Position numbers and translations under genes: made by a program
Notes under the pieces: model-generated
Seen by the model: the letters and a program-made list of their open reading frames with translations, nothing else
What the model was told of the DNA's origin: nothing
Database searches by the model: none
In this document: piece by piece, positions 46,419-57,006 of the stretch
Numbering within the stretch: position 1 is the first letter of the stretch
How the letters are laid out: every line of letters begins with the position of its first letter
Assembly (NCBI RefSeq): GCF_023546765.1
Contig: NZ_CP097484.1
Location: 6,630,001-6,694,000, forward strand
DNA from: Methylobacterium tardum
GTDB taxonomy: Bacteria > Pseudomonadota > Alphaproteobacteria > Rhizobiales > Beijerinckiaceae
Direction: 5' to 3'
Length of the DNA stretch: 64,000 nucleotides

Positions 46419-48835
46419 ATGGGCACGACCGCGACGGACCCCACGCTCGCAACCCTCGCGACGGCTCGGGCCGGCCGAAGGCAGCGCCTGCTCGCCGGTT
46501 TGGTCAGCCTCGTCTTCGGCTCGGTCACGCTCGCGCTGCTGCCGTTCGCCGCCCAGCCCATCCTGCCGATGCCGGGCTTCGTGCCCGTCTACCAAGCGGC
46601 CCTGATCGTGGTCTACGGACTGACCACCTACCTCTTCCTCACCCAGTATCGCCGCACCCGTTCGGGGCCGCTGCTCGTTCTCGGGACCGGCAGCCTCTAC
46701 GTGACGCTGGTCGTGCTCCTGCAGATGCTGTCGTTCCCGAACGTCCTCGCCCCGGGGCGCATCCTCGGCGGTGGGCCGGACACGACGACCTGGCTCTGGA
46801 CCTTCTGGCACATCGGACCACCACTCTTCGCGCTGCCCTACGCCCTCATGGAAGGCCATGGGCGCAGCCAGACCGTGGCGCCGGGGCGCGTGGCCGCAGT
46901 CGGCCTGCTCGCGATTGCCGGAACCATCGCGACGGCGGCGCTGACCGCGGTGGTCGTCACCCGATACGTCGACCTGCTCCCCAAGAGCGTCGAGGGCGAC
47001 GATTACCGGCTGCTCACCACCTCGGGCGTAGGCCCGGGAGTAGTCGCCCTGACGGTTCTGGCCCTCGCGGCGCTGTGCTGGACGACCCGGCTGCGGACCG
47101 TGCTCCAGCTCTGGCTGGCCGTCTCGCTGCTGCTCCTGGTGTTCGACAACATGGTCACCCTGCCCGGCGCGGCGCGCGGCACGGTCGGATGGTTCACGGG
47201 ACGCCTGGAGGCCCTCGTCTCCGGCTTCATCCTGCTCGGGGTCTACCTGCGCGAGGTCGACTTTCTCTACGCCCGCGCCGAGGCCACGGCCCGTGAACGG
47301 GAGGCGCGCCGGGCGGAGCTGCAAGTCGCGCGCGACAACCTCGCCCTGGCGCTTGAGGCCGCCGAGATGGGCGACTGGGAGCTCGACCTGCGCACCGGTA
47401 CCTCGCGCCGCACGCCGCGGCACGACGCGATCTTCGGCTACCAGGAGCCGGTCGCGAGCTGGGACGTCGAGGCCTTCGTCAAGCATGTCCTGCCGGAGGA
47501 ACGCGCCATGGCCAGGGCGGCGCTCGAAGGCGTCGACGGGACCGGGCGCCTCGACCTCAACTGCCGGATCAGGCGGGCCGGCGACAACGCGACCCGCCGG
47601 ATCACGGCGCGGGGCAAGGTCTACCGCGACGAGGCCGGCCAGCCGCGGACGGTGGCGGGCATCGTCATGGACACGACCCGGCAGCACGAGGCGGAGGAGC
47701 GCCTGAACCAGGCGCAGAAGATGGAGGCCATCGGGCAGTTGACCGGAGGCGTGGCGCACGACTTCAACAACCTGCTCACCATCATCGTGGGCAACCTCGA
47801 CATGATCGTGCGCCGCCCCGGGGAGACGCAGCGCGTCGAGCGCCGGCCAACTCGGCGATGACCGCGGCCAAACGCGGCGCGGAGGTCACCGAGAAGCTGC
47901 TGTCCTTCTCGCGCCGCCAGGTGCTCCGACCCGAGACGGTCAACCCGAACCGGCTGCTGAAGGACTTCCGCGCCTTGCTGCAGCGCGCCGTGGGCGAAAC
48001 CGTCGAGGTCAGGTTCGGCCTCGACGCGAGCCTCGACCCGGTGCGGCTAGACCCCGGCCAGTTCGAGAGCGCGGTGCTGAACCTCGCGGTCAACGCGCGC
48101 GACGCGATGCCGGGCGGCGGCACTCTCACGGTGAAGACGTGCAACGCGCATCTCGATGCGGACGAGATCGCCGACCGGCCCGACCTGCGGCCCGGGGCCT
48201 ACGTGCTCGTCTCCGTCTCGGACACCGGCCACGGCATGGACGACGCGACGCGCGCCCGCGCCTTCGAGCCGTTCTTCACGACCAAGGACGTCGGCAAGGG
48301 CACCGGCCTCGGGCTCAGCCAGGTCTACGGCTTCGTGCGCCAGGCCGGCGGCCACGCGCAGATCAAGAGCGAGGCGGGCCGGGGCACCTCCATCGAGCTG
48401 TACCTGCCGCGCTCGGCCGAGAAGGCGGTGGAGCCTCGGTTCGACGGCCCGCTGCCGCTGCGCCGCGCCGCCTCAGGCGAGGTGGTGCTCGTGGTCGAGG
48501 ACGAACCGGCGGTCCTGGAGATGGCGGTCGAGAGCCTGGGCGAGCTCGGCTACCGGACGCTCACCGCGACCCGTGCCTCCGAGGCATTGGAGCGCCTGAG
48601 CGGCCCGGAGCGGGTCGACATCCTGTTCTCGGACGTGGTCATGCCCGGTGGCATGAACGGGGTGCAGCTCTCGGTCGAGGCCCGGCGCCTGCGGCCCGGG
48701 CTGCGCGTTCTGCTGGCCTCCGGCTACACAGGCACGGCGCTCGACGAGCACGGCGTGCCGGCCGACCTGCCGCTGTTGAACAAGCCCTACCAGCGGGATG
48801 AGCTCGCCAACAAGCTTCGGGTCATACTAGGCTGA
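46419..48835 (+). CDS. MASE4-type membrane hybrid histidine kinase, frameshifted
   Basis: About 805 residues once one base is restored near 47840-47850 (joining QRVERL to [14 protein letters not shown]). The N-terminal 260 residues hold about seven hydrophobic helices with MASE4-like features ([43 protein letters not shown]). A PAS domain follows ([21 protein letters not shown]), then HisKA ([17 protein letters not shown]), HATPase ([38 protein letters not shown]) and a REC domain ([19 protein letters not shown]). As written, the frame stops at 47861 and resumes at an ATG at 47858. The break lies in the kinase dimerisation helix. Confidence 0.85.
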
Positions 48836-48950
48836 GGTCAGCCGCCGGGCGTACGCGTCGCGGCCCGCGCCTTCGCACCCGCGCGTGCCGCGTGTTACGC
48901 GTCGACCCGGGAACTGGAGGCCGAAGCGGTCACGATGGGGCGGAGCGCTC

Positions 48951-49076
48951 TTGAGCGACTCGCGGGAACACGACTGCATCATCTATCGGACGTTAGGCAA
49001 CACGGACTGGATCGAGTACCGCCCTGCCGGCGTGGTGTTCACTGTCGAGGCGCCCGTGCCTGAGCCGTCCGCCTGA
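48951..49076 (+). CDS. Possible small protein
   Basis: 41 residues from a TTG with GGAG five bases upstream: LSDSREHDCIIYRTLGNTD, then WIEYRPAGVVFTVEAPVPEPSA. The composition is protein-like, but evidence beyond the ribosome site is weak. The remaining part of the 398-bp gap 48836-49234 shows nothing else. Confidence 0.3.
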   Translation: MSDSREHDCIIYRTLGNTDWIEYRPAGVVFTVEAPVPEPSA

Positions 49077-49234
49077 CCTCGCCAAGCGACGCCGGCAAGT
49101 GTCGGGTTCCCCTCAACCGGGCGTTAGGCATCGGACGTTTAAGGGGCCAGGGACAACCCCGGGCGAAAGCCACGGTAAGGCTTTGCGCGTCATAAACCAG
49201 GCAACGAGAAGTCCGCCCCGGGGAGTGTCCGACG

Positions 49235-50767
49235 ATGGACCTGCCGACCCGCCTCGCGCAAAGGTTCCGCTCAACCCGCACCTGGATCGCGCTGGGCGTG
49301 CTGGCGCCCTTCGGCATGCTCGCCCTGTCGGGCATGATGCTGCTCGACCTGCGCAGCGACGCCTGGGACAAGGCGGAGCAGACCTCGAAGAACCTGCTGC
49401 AGGTCATCGAGAGCGACATCGCCCGCAACGTCGAGATCATCGACCTGTCGCTCCAGGCCGTCGCCGACAACCTGAAGGCGCCCGGCGTGGCCCAGGCCGC
49501 CCCGGAGCTGCGCCAACTCGTCCTGTTCGACCGGGCGACCACGGCGCGCGACCTGGGCGTCCTGCTGGTGCTCGGCGAGGGCGGCGACATCGTCGCCGAG
49601 GCCGCGGCGTGGCCGCCGCGCAAGGGCAACTACGCCGACCGGGAATACTACCAGGTCCACAGGGACCGGGCGGGCCTCGGCCTGCACGTGGGCCGGCCCG
49701 TGGTCTCGCGCCTCACGGGCGAGCGGATGATGAATTTCAGCCGCCGCATCGACAAGCCCGACGGCTCCTTCGGCGGCGTCGTGGTGGGCACGATCAAGCT
49801 CGCCTACTTCAACCGGTTGTTCGAGCGCCTCGGCCTCGGGCAGGGCGGGGCCATAAACCTGTACCGCGCCGACGGCACGCGCATCATGCGCCATCCCTTC
49901 GTCGACGCGGACATCGGCGCCAACATCGCCGACGCCCCGACCTTCAGGCGGTTCGTGGGCGCGCCGAGCGGCGCCTTCACGGGCACCTCGGTCCGCGACG
50001 GCGTCGAGCGGTACTACGCCTTCACCCGGGTCGGCGACCTGCCGCTCGTGCTCAACGTCGCGCTCGCCACCGACGACATCGAGGCCGGGTGGCGCGCCAA
50101 GGCGGTCGTGGTCGGCGCGGTCCTGCTGCTCCTCTGCGGCCTGACGGCGACGCTGTCGCTGCTCTTCGGGCGCGAGCTCCGCCGCCGCGCCGCGATGCAG
50201 GCCGAGCTCGCCCGGCTGTCGGTGACGGATGCCCTGACGGGCCTCGCGAACCGGCGGCGCTTCGACGAGGTGTTCGAGACGGCCTGGGCCAGCGCGCGGC
50301 GGACGGGCAAGCCGTTGTCTCTCCTCATGGTCGACGCAGACCACTTCAAGCGCCTCAACGACCGCTACGGCCACGCCGTCGGCGACGCGGTGCTGCGGGG
50401 CCTCGCCGGCTGCCTCGCGGCCAGCGTGCACCGTCCTGACGACCTCGTGGCGCGCGTGGGCGGCGAGGAGTTCGTGCTGCTCCTGCCCGACACCGACGAG
50501 GACGGTGCGGCGCGCGTCGCCGCCAAGGTCCACGAGGCGGTGGCGTCGCTCTCGGTCGCCGCCGCCGGCATCGGGCCGGGCGCGGTCACCGTGAGCGTCG
50601 GCCTCGCGAGCGGCGCCGGCCGGGGCGGCGCGGAGGCGGGGGCGTTGTACCAGGCCGCCGACGCGGCCCTCTACGCCGCCAAGGACGGCGGCCGGAACCA
50701 GACCCGGTGCGCGCCGGCTGCCGACGACGGCGGGAGGCCGGCGGCCCTGCGCCTGGTCCATGCCTGA
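49235..50767 (+). CDS. Diguanylate cyclase with extracytoplasmic sensor domain
   Basis: 510 residues. An N-terminal helix (IALGVLAPFGMLALSGMMLL), a periplasmic Cache-like sensor (about 40-285, with NYADREYYQVHRD and GRPVVSRLTGERMMNFSRRI), and a second helix (AVVVGAVLLLLCGLTATLSLL) precede a GGDEF domain. The active loop is GGEEF (409-413), and the inhibitory I-site RPDD (R400, D403) sits five residues before it. It should make c-di-GMP from two GTP and be product-inhibited. There is no EAL domain. Confidence 0.92.
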   Translation: MDLPTRLAQRFRSTRTWIALGVLAPFGMLALSGMMLLDLRSDAWDKAEQTSKNLLQVIESDIARNVEIIDLSLQAVADNLKAPGVAQAAPELRQLVLFDRATTARDLGVLLVLGEGGDIVAEAAAWPPRKGNYADREYYQVHRDRAGLGLHVGRPVVSRLTGERMMNFSRRIDKPDGSFGGVVVGTIKLAYFNRLFERLGLGQGGAINLYRADGTRIMRHPFVDADIGANIADAPTFRRFVGAPSGAFTGTSVRDGVERYYAFTRVGDLPLVLNVALATDDIEAGWRAKAVVVGAVLLLLCGLTATLSLLFGRELRRRAAMQAELARLSVTDALTGLANRRRFDEVFETAWASARRTGKPLSLLMVDADHFKRLNDRYGHAVGDAVLRGLAGCLAASVHRPDDLVARVGGEEFVLLLPDTDEDGAARVAAKVHEAVASLSVAAAGIGPGAVTVSVGLASGAGRGGAEAGALYQAADAALYAAKDGGRNQTRCAPAADDGGRPAALRLVHA

Positions 50768-50877
50768 TCCGCTCGGCTCGCTAACGGCCCCCGGAAGCGG
50801 CATGGCCGAACGGGCGCGTCGGCCCGACGCGGACGCCCGCCGGAGCCGCCAGCGCCCGGGCGCCCTATCTCCGGGGG

Positions 50878-51102
50878 ATGCGGGTGGCGACACTTGAAGG
50901 CTTGGCGGTGTTGGCGGTCGGCGTCGTCGTGCTGAACGCCGTCGCCGACGCCCTCGGCGAAGCCGCGATGGCCTGCGACGGCCGTTCCGGCGCGAAGGTC
51001 CTGCTGGCGCTCGCCCGCCGGCGGCGGGTCAAGGCCCTGGAGACACAAGGCCGGGTCGCCGCCCTCCTCGACGCCTACGTCGCCCGCCTCCATGTCGGGT
51101 GA
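50878..51102 (+). CDS. Small hypothetical protein with hydrophobic N-terminus
   Basis: 74 residues. One hydrophobic stretch (LEGLAVLAVGVVVLNAVADAL) precedes a basic helical region (AKVLLALARRRRVKALETQG). A G5 run lies immediately before the ATG. No family was recognised. It ends 10 bp before the convergent HWE kinase gene. Confidence 0.4.
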   Translation: MRVATLEGLAVLAVGVVVLNAVADALGEAAMACDGRSGAKVLLALARRRRVKALETQGRVAALLDAYVARLHVG

Positions 51103-51112
51103 GGGTCCGCCC

Positions 51113-52132
51113 TCAGGAGCGCGCCTCGGGCAGCGGCATCCTGATGGAGACGCGGAGTCCGTCGGGTGCGAAGTCGACCTCGACCTCGGCCCCAGTCTGG
51201 GTCGCCAGGACCTTGTTGAGGAGCCGATGGCCGAAGCCCTCGCGCGTGGGGTGCGCGGTGGGGGGGCCGTCGTGCTCGGCCCAGTCCCATCGCAGGCCGC
51301 GGCCGGCCGGACCCTCCTCGACCCGCCAGGTCACCTGTAGGCGACCGTTCGGGTCGGCGAGCGACCCGTGCCGCAGGGCGTTCGTCGTCAGCTCGTGCAG
51401 CGCCATGCCGACCGGCACGGCGAGTTCCGACGGCAGCACGACATTCGGCCCGTCAAGGCTCAGGCGCCCCCGCTCGCCGTACGGGTCCAGCTCGGCCCTG
51501 AGCAGCCCCTCGAACGAGGCGGCCTGCCCGGTGTCCTCGGTGATGAGCGCGTGCGTGCGGGCCAGCGAGGCGATGCGGCCCGACAGGGCGCGCGTGAACT
51601 CCGGGATGGACAATGAGGAGCGGACGGTCGCGTTCAGCACCGCCTGCACCGTGGCCAGGGTGTTCTTCACGCGGTGGTGAAGCTCGCGCACCATCAGGAC
51701 CTGCCGGTCCTCGAACGCCCGCCGCTCGCTGACGTCTCGCTGCGCCGAGACCCAGCGCGCGATGCGCCCGTCCGAACCCCGGACCGGCGTGATCAGCCAC
51801 TCGACGGTGTAGGCCGAACCGTCCTTGCGGTAGTTCAGCGCCTCGCCGTTCGCGGCCTCGCCCGCTTCGAGGGAGGCGCGCAAGCGTTCCAGCACCGCAC
51901 GGTCCGTTCCGGGGCCTTGAAGCAGGCGCGGCGACCGTCCCATCACCTCCCGTGCCTCGTAGCCGGTCATCCGGGTGAAGGCAGGGTTCACGTACTCGAT
52001 GCGGGGACCCGGCTCGTCGAGTTCGGCTGAGGTGATGACGATGGCCTCGCCGGCCGCCTCGACCGCGGCCTTGAACACTTCCAGGTCCGGTGCCGGCACC
52101 ATCGCGTCGTCCAGACATTCCAAGACAGCCAC
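51113..52132 (-). CDS. PAS-HWE sensor histidine kinase (paralogue)
   Basis: 339 residues with the same layout as the kinase at 37256-38269: PAS (RIEYVNPAFTRMTGYEAREVMGRSPRLLQGPGTDR, LNYRKDGSAYTVEWLITPV), then the HWE kinase core (MVRELHHRVKNTLATVQAVLNA, ALHELTTNALRHGSL, LRWDWAEHDGPP). It is soluble with no receiver domain. The two paralogues share long identical stretches (such as RKDGS-YTVEWLITPVR), so a fairly recent duplication is likely. The LOV cysteine is absent here also. Confidence 0.88.
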   Translation of the reverse strand: MAVLECLDDAMVPAPDLEVFKAAVEAAGEAIVITSAELDEPGPRIEYVNPAFTRMTGYEAREVMGRSPRLLQGPGTDRAVLERLRASLEAGEAANGEALNYRKDGSAYTVEWLITPVRGSDGRIARWVSAQRDVSERRAFEDRQVLMVRELHHRVKNTLATVQAVLNATVRSSLSIPEFTRALSGRIASLARTHALITEDTGQAASFEGLLRAELDPYGERGRLSLDGPNVVLPSELAVPVGMALHELTTNALRHGSLADPNGRLQVTWRVEEGPAGRGLRWDWAEHDGPPTAHPTREGFGHRLLNKVLATQTGAEVEVDFAPDGLRVSIRMPLPEARS

Positions 52133-52350
52133 CCAACCCTGGCCCCGGAACGGAAGGGGCTACGGACTAACCTATGGCGGACTGGCCGGTTTCCGGCACG
52201 CGCCCCGCCATGGCAGTCATGCCCGCGCCGCGCCGCCGCGGCCCAGGCTTGCACCGGCCAAGGCCGCCGCCAGCCCCTGCCGGAACGCGGCGCTCACCTT
52301 CCCGTTGTCGAGCAATCGCCCCCGTGGGGGCCAGGAACGCGGAGGACGGA

Positions 52351-52824
52351 ATGAGCATGTTCGGTTCGATCATGTCGAAGATCTTCGGCGGCGTCAGCGC
52401 CAGCGCCCAGGCCGCGGCCCCGCACGCCTCGGAGACACCGAGCGTGTCGACCGCGGCGCAGGGCCAGGACGGCCCGACCGGCTCGGCCAGCGGCGCCGCC
52501 GCGCCTTCCATGAGCGGGGCCCCGTCCCCGGTCGCGGCCGGCCCGTCCGGTGCCGGACAGGCGAACGTCGACGTCGGCCAGGTGCTCGCCGGTCTCGCCG
52601 CCAAGAAGGGGCAGGAGCTCGACTACAAGCGCTCCATCGCCGACCTCCTGAAGCTGCTCGACCTCGACAGCAGCCTGCAGGCCCGCAAGCAGCTCGCCGA
52701 CGAGCTCCACTACACGGGCGACAAGGAGGACTCGGCCACCATGAACGTCTGGCTTCACAAGCAGGTCGTGCAGAAGCTCGCCGAGAACGGCGGCAAGGTC
52801 CCGGACGACCTCAGGCACGCGTGA
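52351..52824 (+). CDS. DUF3597 family protein
   Basis: 157 residues. It begins MSMFGSIMSKIFGGVSASAQ, followed by an Ala/Pro/Ser-rich linker and a C-terminal domain (VDVGQVLAGLAAKKGQELDYKRSIADLLKLLDLDSSLQARKQLADELHYTGDKEDSATMNVWLHKQVVQKLAENGG). This matches the DUF3597 pattern, with a LysM-like or KxDxxS helical tail. The GGAGG ribosome site confirms the ATG at 52351. The molecular function is not known. Confidence 0.82.
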   Translation: MSMFGSIMSKIFGGVSASAQAAAPHASETPSVSTAAQGQDGPTGSASGAAAPSMSGAPSPVAAGPSGAGQANVDVGQVLAGLAAKKGQELDYKRSIADLLKLLDLDSSLQARKQLADELHYTGDKEDSATMNVWLHKQVVQKLAENGGKVPDDLRHA

Positions 52825-52897
52825 ACGCCGAGCGGAGACCGTGCTGGGAACGCGGGGGTGGACGGGGACTTCCCGTTCACCACTTCAGCAGACGACC

Positions 52898-53035
52898 ATG
52901 ACCGAGAAGAAGGGCCACGGCAGCGCGACGGCCAAGAAGGCGAACGCCAAGGCGAGCCACGAGGGCAAATCGAACCCGCGCACCTCGTCCTCGGCCCAGG
53001 CCGAGCTCGGCAAGAAGGGCGGCAAGAGCAAGTAG
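52898..53035 (+). CDS. Small basic Lys/Ala-rich protein
   Basis: 45 residues (MTEKKGHGSATAKKANAKAS, then HEGKSNPRTSSSAQAELGKKGGKSK). Highly basic and disordered, like small stress-associated KGG-type proteins. It lies 74 bp after the DUF3597 gene on the same strand. It is supported mainly by composition and placement. Confidence 0.5.
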   Translation: MTEKKGHGSATAKKANAKASHEGKSNPRTSSSAQAELGKKGGKSK

Positions 53036-53223
53036 TGACCTGGCCTAGGGGCTGACGCCTACCGGCTCGCCGGCCATCACGCCTCCGCGATGGTCTGCCG
53101 GCTGTGGATAGGTAGGGCAGGCTAGCGCGAGCACGGAACGCGGCCTGGACGTCACCGTTGCCTGAGGCCGCGGCGCCTTTACCGGTTCCGCGGGCATCCG
53201 TGCGACGTGCGTGCCGAATTCCG

Positions 53224-53928
53224 ATGCAACTACCCCGAGACGATACCAACCACCCCAAGGCAGAGGCATTCCGAGCCTTCATCCGCGACGCCGGCTTCCC
53301 GTGCGTCGGCGCCAAGTCGGCCTTGACCAAGGGACAGATGCGGATCCTGGTCGCCCGCGACATCACCTCGGCCTGGGATGACATGCGCATCTACCCGGCG
53401 ATGATGGCCTTCGCGGCGCGATACCGCGAGAAGCCCGACCTGTTCCAGAGCTTCGCGGTGGTGTTCGAGGGGCCGGTCGACCTCGACGAGGAGGGCTTTG
53501 AGCGGCACCTCTGGGATCGGGTGCAGTCCCTGGCCGACAAGGATGCATGGCTCAGCCACCCGTGGGACCGCCGGGTCGCCCAGGAGCCGGACAGCCCGCA
53601 CTTCTCGCTGAGCTTCGCCGGCGAGGCGTTCTTCGTGGTCGGCTTGCATCCGAACGCCAGCCGGCCGGCGCGGCGGTTCTCCTCGCCCGCGCTGGTGTTC
53701 AACCTGCACGCCCAGTTCGAGCAGTTGCGTGCCGTGGGCCGCTACGAGAAGCTGCGCGCTTCCATCCTGCAGCGGGACGAGGCTCTCGCCGGCTCGCTCA
53801 ACCCGATGCTGGCCCGCCATGGCGAGGCGTCGGAGGCGCGCCAGTACAGCGGCCGCGTCGTCGGCGACGAGTGGGGCTGCCCGTTCCGCCCGCGTTCGAC
53901 GGAGGCGGGCGCTCCCGGCGCGGCCTGA
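53224..53928 (+). CDS. YqcI/YcgG (GntA-like) family protein
   Basis: 234 residues from MQLPRDDTNHPKAEAFRAFI. Conserved blocks are DAGFPCVGAKSAL, then DMRIYPAMMAFAARYRE, FAVVFEGPVDLDEEGFERHLWDRVQSL, AFFVVGLHPNASRPARRFSSPALVFNLHAQFEQLRAVGRYEKLRASILQRDE and GDEWGCPF near the end. The family contains the haem-dependent N-hydroxylase GntA, but most members are of unknown substrate and occur as single genes, as here. The in-frame start at 53158 is less likely. Confidence 0.82.
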   Translation: MQLPRDDTNHPKAEAFRAFIRDAGFPCVGAKSALTKGQMRILVARDITSAWDDMRIYPAMMAFAARYREKPDLFQSFAVVFEGPVDLDEEGFERHLWDRVQSLADKDAWLSHPWDRRVAQEPDSPHFSLSFAGEAFFVVGLHPNASRPARRFSSPALVFNLHAQFEQLRAVGRYEKLRASILQRDEALAGSLNPMLARHGEASEARQYSGRVVGDEWGCPFRPRSTEAGAPGAA

Positions 53929-54006
53929 GGCGACGTCGGCAGGGACTCGCGGCGTCCGGGAACGTTGTCCCGGACCAGTATGGACGCCCCCAAGGGAGCT
54001 TCGCGT

Positions 54007-55832
54007 ATGGAACAGGGTGTGGCGATGGCGGTGCTGTGCATCGTCGCCGGCGGCGTCGCCGCCCAGGTGCTCGCTGCCCGGCTGCGCATCCCGGCCATCG
54101 TCCTCCTGCTCGGGCTCGGCTTCCTCGTCGGCCCTGTGCTCGGCCTCCTTCATCCCTCCCAGTCGTTCGGGTCGAACCTGCGTCCCCTGATCGGCCTGGC
54201 GGTGGCCATCGTGGTGTTCGAGGGGGGCTCGCGCTCGACGTCCGCGAGTTGCGGGCGGCCGGCGAGGGCGTGCTCCGGCTCACCGCCATCGTGCTGCCCA
54301 TCAACTTCGTGTTGGGCACGCTCGCCGCCCACCTCATCGGCGGCATGCTCTGGGGACCGTCGGCCGTCTTCGGTGCCATCCTGGTGGTCACCGGGCCCAC
54401 GGTCATCCTGCCGCTGCTGCGCCACGCGCGCTTGGAGCGGCGCTCGGCCGCGTTCCTGAAGTGGGAGGCCACCGTCAACGACCCGGTCGGGGCCATCCTG
54501 ACCGCCATCGTCATCGAGATCCTGGTCGGTCTGCCCCACCGCTCCGGCGAGGAGGCCCTGACCGATTTGGCGTTGCACCTCGCGGAAGGCGCGACCGCCG
54601 CGGCCATCCTCGGCTCCGGCTCCGCCTTCCTGGTGGCCTGGGCCTTCCGGCGCGACCTCGTGCCCGAGACCCTGAAGACGCCCTTGCTGCTGGCGCTGGC
54701 GCTCGTCGCCTACGCGGTGCCGAACCTCCTGATGCACGAGGCCGGGCTGATCGGTGCGACCGTGTTCGGCGTCGCGCTGGCCAACCTCCACGTACCCGGC
54801 ATCGGCGAGCTGCGGCGGTTCAAGGAAGCGCTCGTCGTCCTCATCGTGTCCTGCCTGTTCGTGGTGCTCACCGCCGACCTCGATCCCGCAGTCCTGGGCA
54901 AGCTTTCCCTGCCCGTCCTGGCGCTGACGGCCGCGACGCTGTTCGTGGTGCGGCCCGCCGTGATCTGGCTGGCCACCTGGCGCAGCGACCTGACCTGGCG
55001 CGAGCGCCTGTTCGTCGGCTGGATCGGGCCGCGCGGCATCGTGGCGGCCGCGGTGGCGGGCCTAGCCGGGCCGCGGCTCAGCGAGGCCGGATACGCCGGC
55101 GGCGACCTGATCCAGCCGACGGTGTTCGCCGTCATCGTCGCGACGGTGTTGGCCCACGGCTTCTCGCTGGGGCCGCTGGCCCGCCGGTTCGGGCTCTCGG
55201 TCGCGGCGGACGCGGAGCGCCTCGCCATCGTCGGGGCCTCACCCTGGTCGAGCGCGCTTGCCCTGGCGCTGCACCGGGCGGGCGTGCCGGTGCTGCTGGT
55301 CGACACATACCCCGGGGCTCTGCGCGCGGCGCGGGCCGGCGGGGTACCGACGCTGCAGGCGGAGCTGCTGTCCCGTGAGGCGGAGGAGGGCTTGGCCGAC
55401 CAGCCGCCGGACCGCCTGCTCGCGGCGACCCGGGACGAGCTCTACAACGCGCTCGTCTGCACGCGCCTCGCGCCGGAACTCGGTCGCGAGCGGGTCTACT
55501 AACTCGCGCCCTCCGCGGACCACCTCCTGCACGTCGAGACCGGCGTGAGCCGGGATCTGCGTGGGAAGGTGCTGGGGGATGGCGGGTTCGACTTCGAAAC
55601 CCTTGCGGCGAGACACGCCGAGGGATGCCGCTTCGTGGTCGAGCCGGCCGGCCCGGATGCCGGCGACGTGCAATGCCTGCTCGTCATCCGGTCGGATGGA
55701 AGGCTCGACTTTCCCTCGGCCGACCACGAGATGGCCGAGGCGGCGGACAGCGACCGCCTGCTCCTGCTTCGCCCACCGAACGGCACGCGTCACGCCGCCG
55801 TCCGCGAGCCGGTCACGGCCGGCGCGGCTTAG
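54007..55832 (+). CDS. Cation:proton antiporter (CPA type) with RCK-like C-terminus; frameshift and in-frame stop
   Basis: About 608 residues if intact. Around a dozen hydrophobic helices are seen, including VAMAVLCIVAGGVAAQVLAARLRIPAIVLLLGLGFLVGP, LTAIVLPINFVLGTLAAHLIGG and FGAILVVTGPTVILPLLRH. The NhaP-type ND pair appears in WEATVNDPVGAILTAIVIE. A C-terminal Rossmann-like regulatory domain follows (RLAIVGASPWSSALALALHRAGVPVLLVDT). A one-base slip is needed in the G6 run near 54222 (VFEGG to LALDVRELRAAGEG). Later an in-frame TAA (55500-55502) interrupts REERVY-type sequence, and the same frame continues as LAPSADHLLHVETGV to 55832. The TAA could be a true nonsense change, leaving the transporter core complete. 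Confidence 0.8.
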
Positions 55833-55930
55833 GCCCGAAGGCACGAAAGCCCGCTCGGCCCGCAACGCTTCGGCGTCTGGCACTTAGCCATGCCGGGCCC
55901 CTTTCAGGGGCGACACGGAGCGAACCGGAC

Positions 55931-56922
55931 ATGACGCATAAGCCTCTGCGCGAGCAGGTCGTCGTGATCACCGGCGCGTCAAGCGGCATCGGCCTCGCCA
56001 CGGCGCGCATGGCCGCGGAGCGCGGGGCGAGGGTGGTGCTCGCAGCCCGCAGCGGGGACGTGCTCGCGCAGGTCGCGGACGAGATCGGCCAGAAGGCGGC
56101 CTACGTCGTGGCCGACGTGAGGACGTCCAGGCCATCGCCGACAAGGCCGTGGCGACGTTCGGCGGCTTCGACACCTGGGTGAACGTGGCCGGCCTGACCG
56201 TGTACGGCCCCTTGCGCGAGATCGCCTACGAGGACCACGAGCGCCTGATCCAGACCAACCTCTGGGGCACAGTGAACGGCTCTCTGATCGCCGCGGAGCA
56301 TCTGCGCCAGCGCGGAGGCGCGCTGATCAACGTCGGCAGCATCGCCTCCGACCTCGCCTTCCCGTTCCAGGGCCTCTACGCGACCTCGAAGCACGCGGTG
56401 AAGGGCTTCACCGACACCCTGCGCATGGAGCTCATCGCGGAGGGCGCGCCGGTCTCGGTCACCCTGGTGAAGCCCGCCTCCATCGACACCCCGCTGCCGC
56501 AGCGCGCCCGCAACTACATGGACCGCGAGCCGACCCTGCCGACGCCGATCTACCCGCCCGAGGAGGTGGCCAACGCCATCCTGCACGCCGCCGTGTACCC
56601 GCAGCGGGACATCTTCGTGGGCGGCGGCGGCAAGTTGTTCGTGATGAGCAAGGAGTTCGCGCCCGGAGCCTACGACGAGCTCGCCCCGGCCATCATCGCC
56701 TTGCAGAAGCGGTCCGAGCACCTTCGGGACCCGCAGGGCGCCCTCCATGCGCCGCGGCACGCCGGGGCGGTCCGCGGCGACCCGCCGGTCTACGTCATGC
56801 GCACCAGCGCCTACACCCGAGCCACCCTGCACCCCCTCGCAACGGCGGGCGTGCTCGCCGCCGGCCTGGCCGCGACGGCGGCGGTGATCCTCGGCACGCG
56901 GCCCAAGCCGCGCCGTCACTGA
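55931..56922 (+). CDS. SDR oxidoreductase with C-terminal hydrophobic tail, frameshifted
   Basis: About 330 residues after adding one base near 56117-56122 (ADVR joined to DVQAIADKAVATFGGFDTW). Motifs are TGASSGIG for the cofactor, NVAG in place of NNAG, SIASDLAF and YATSK for catalysis. The C-terminal third, beyond the usual SDR core, carries GGGGKLFVMSKEFAPG and a terminal hydrophobic helix (LATAGVLAAGLAATAAVIL), suggesting membrane attachment. Similar SDRs are common in rhizobia and methylobacteria; the substrate is unknown. It precedes the zinc alcohol dehydrogenase gene by 84 bp. Confidence 0.82.
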
Positions 56923-57006
56923 CCCTTCACGCCCCGCCACGCCCGGAACCGGGTCGCGGCCAACCTTCTTTTCGAACCGGTACCCGACGACCGGAGACGA
57001 CCGACC

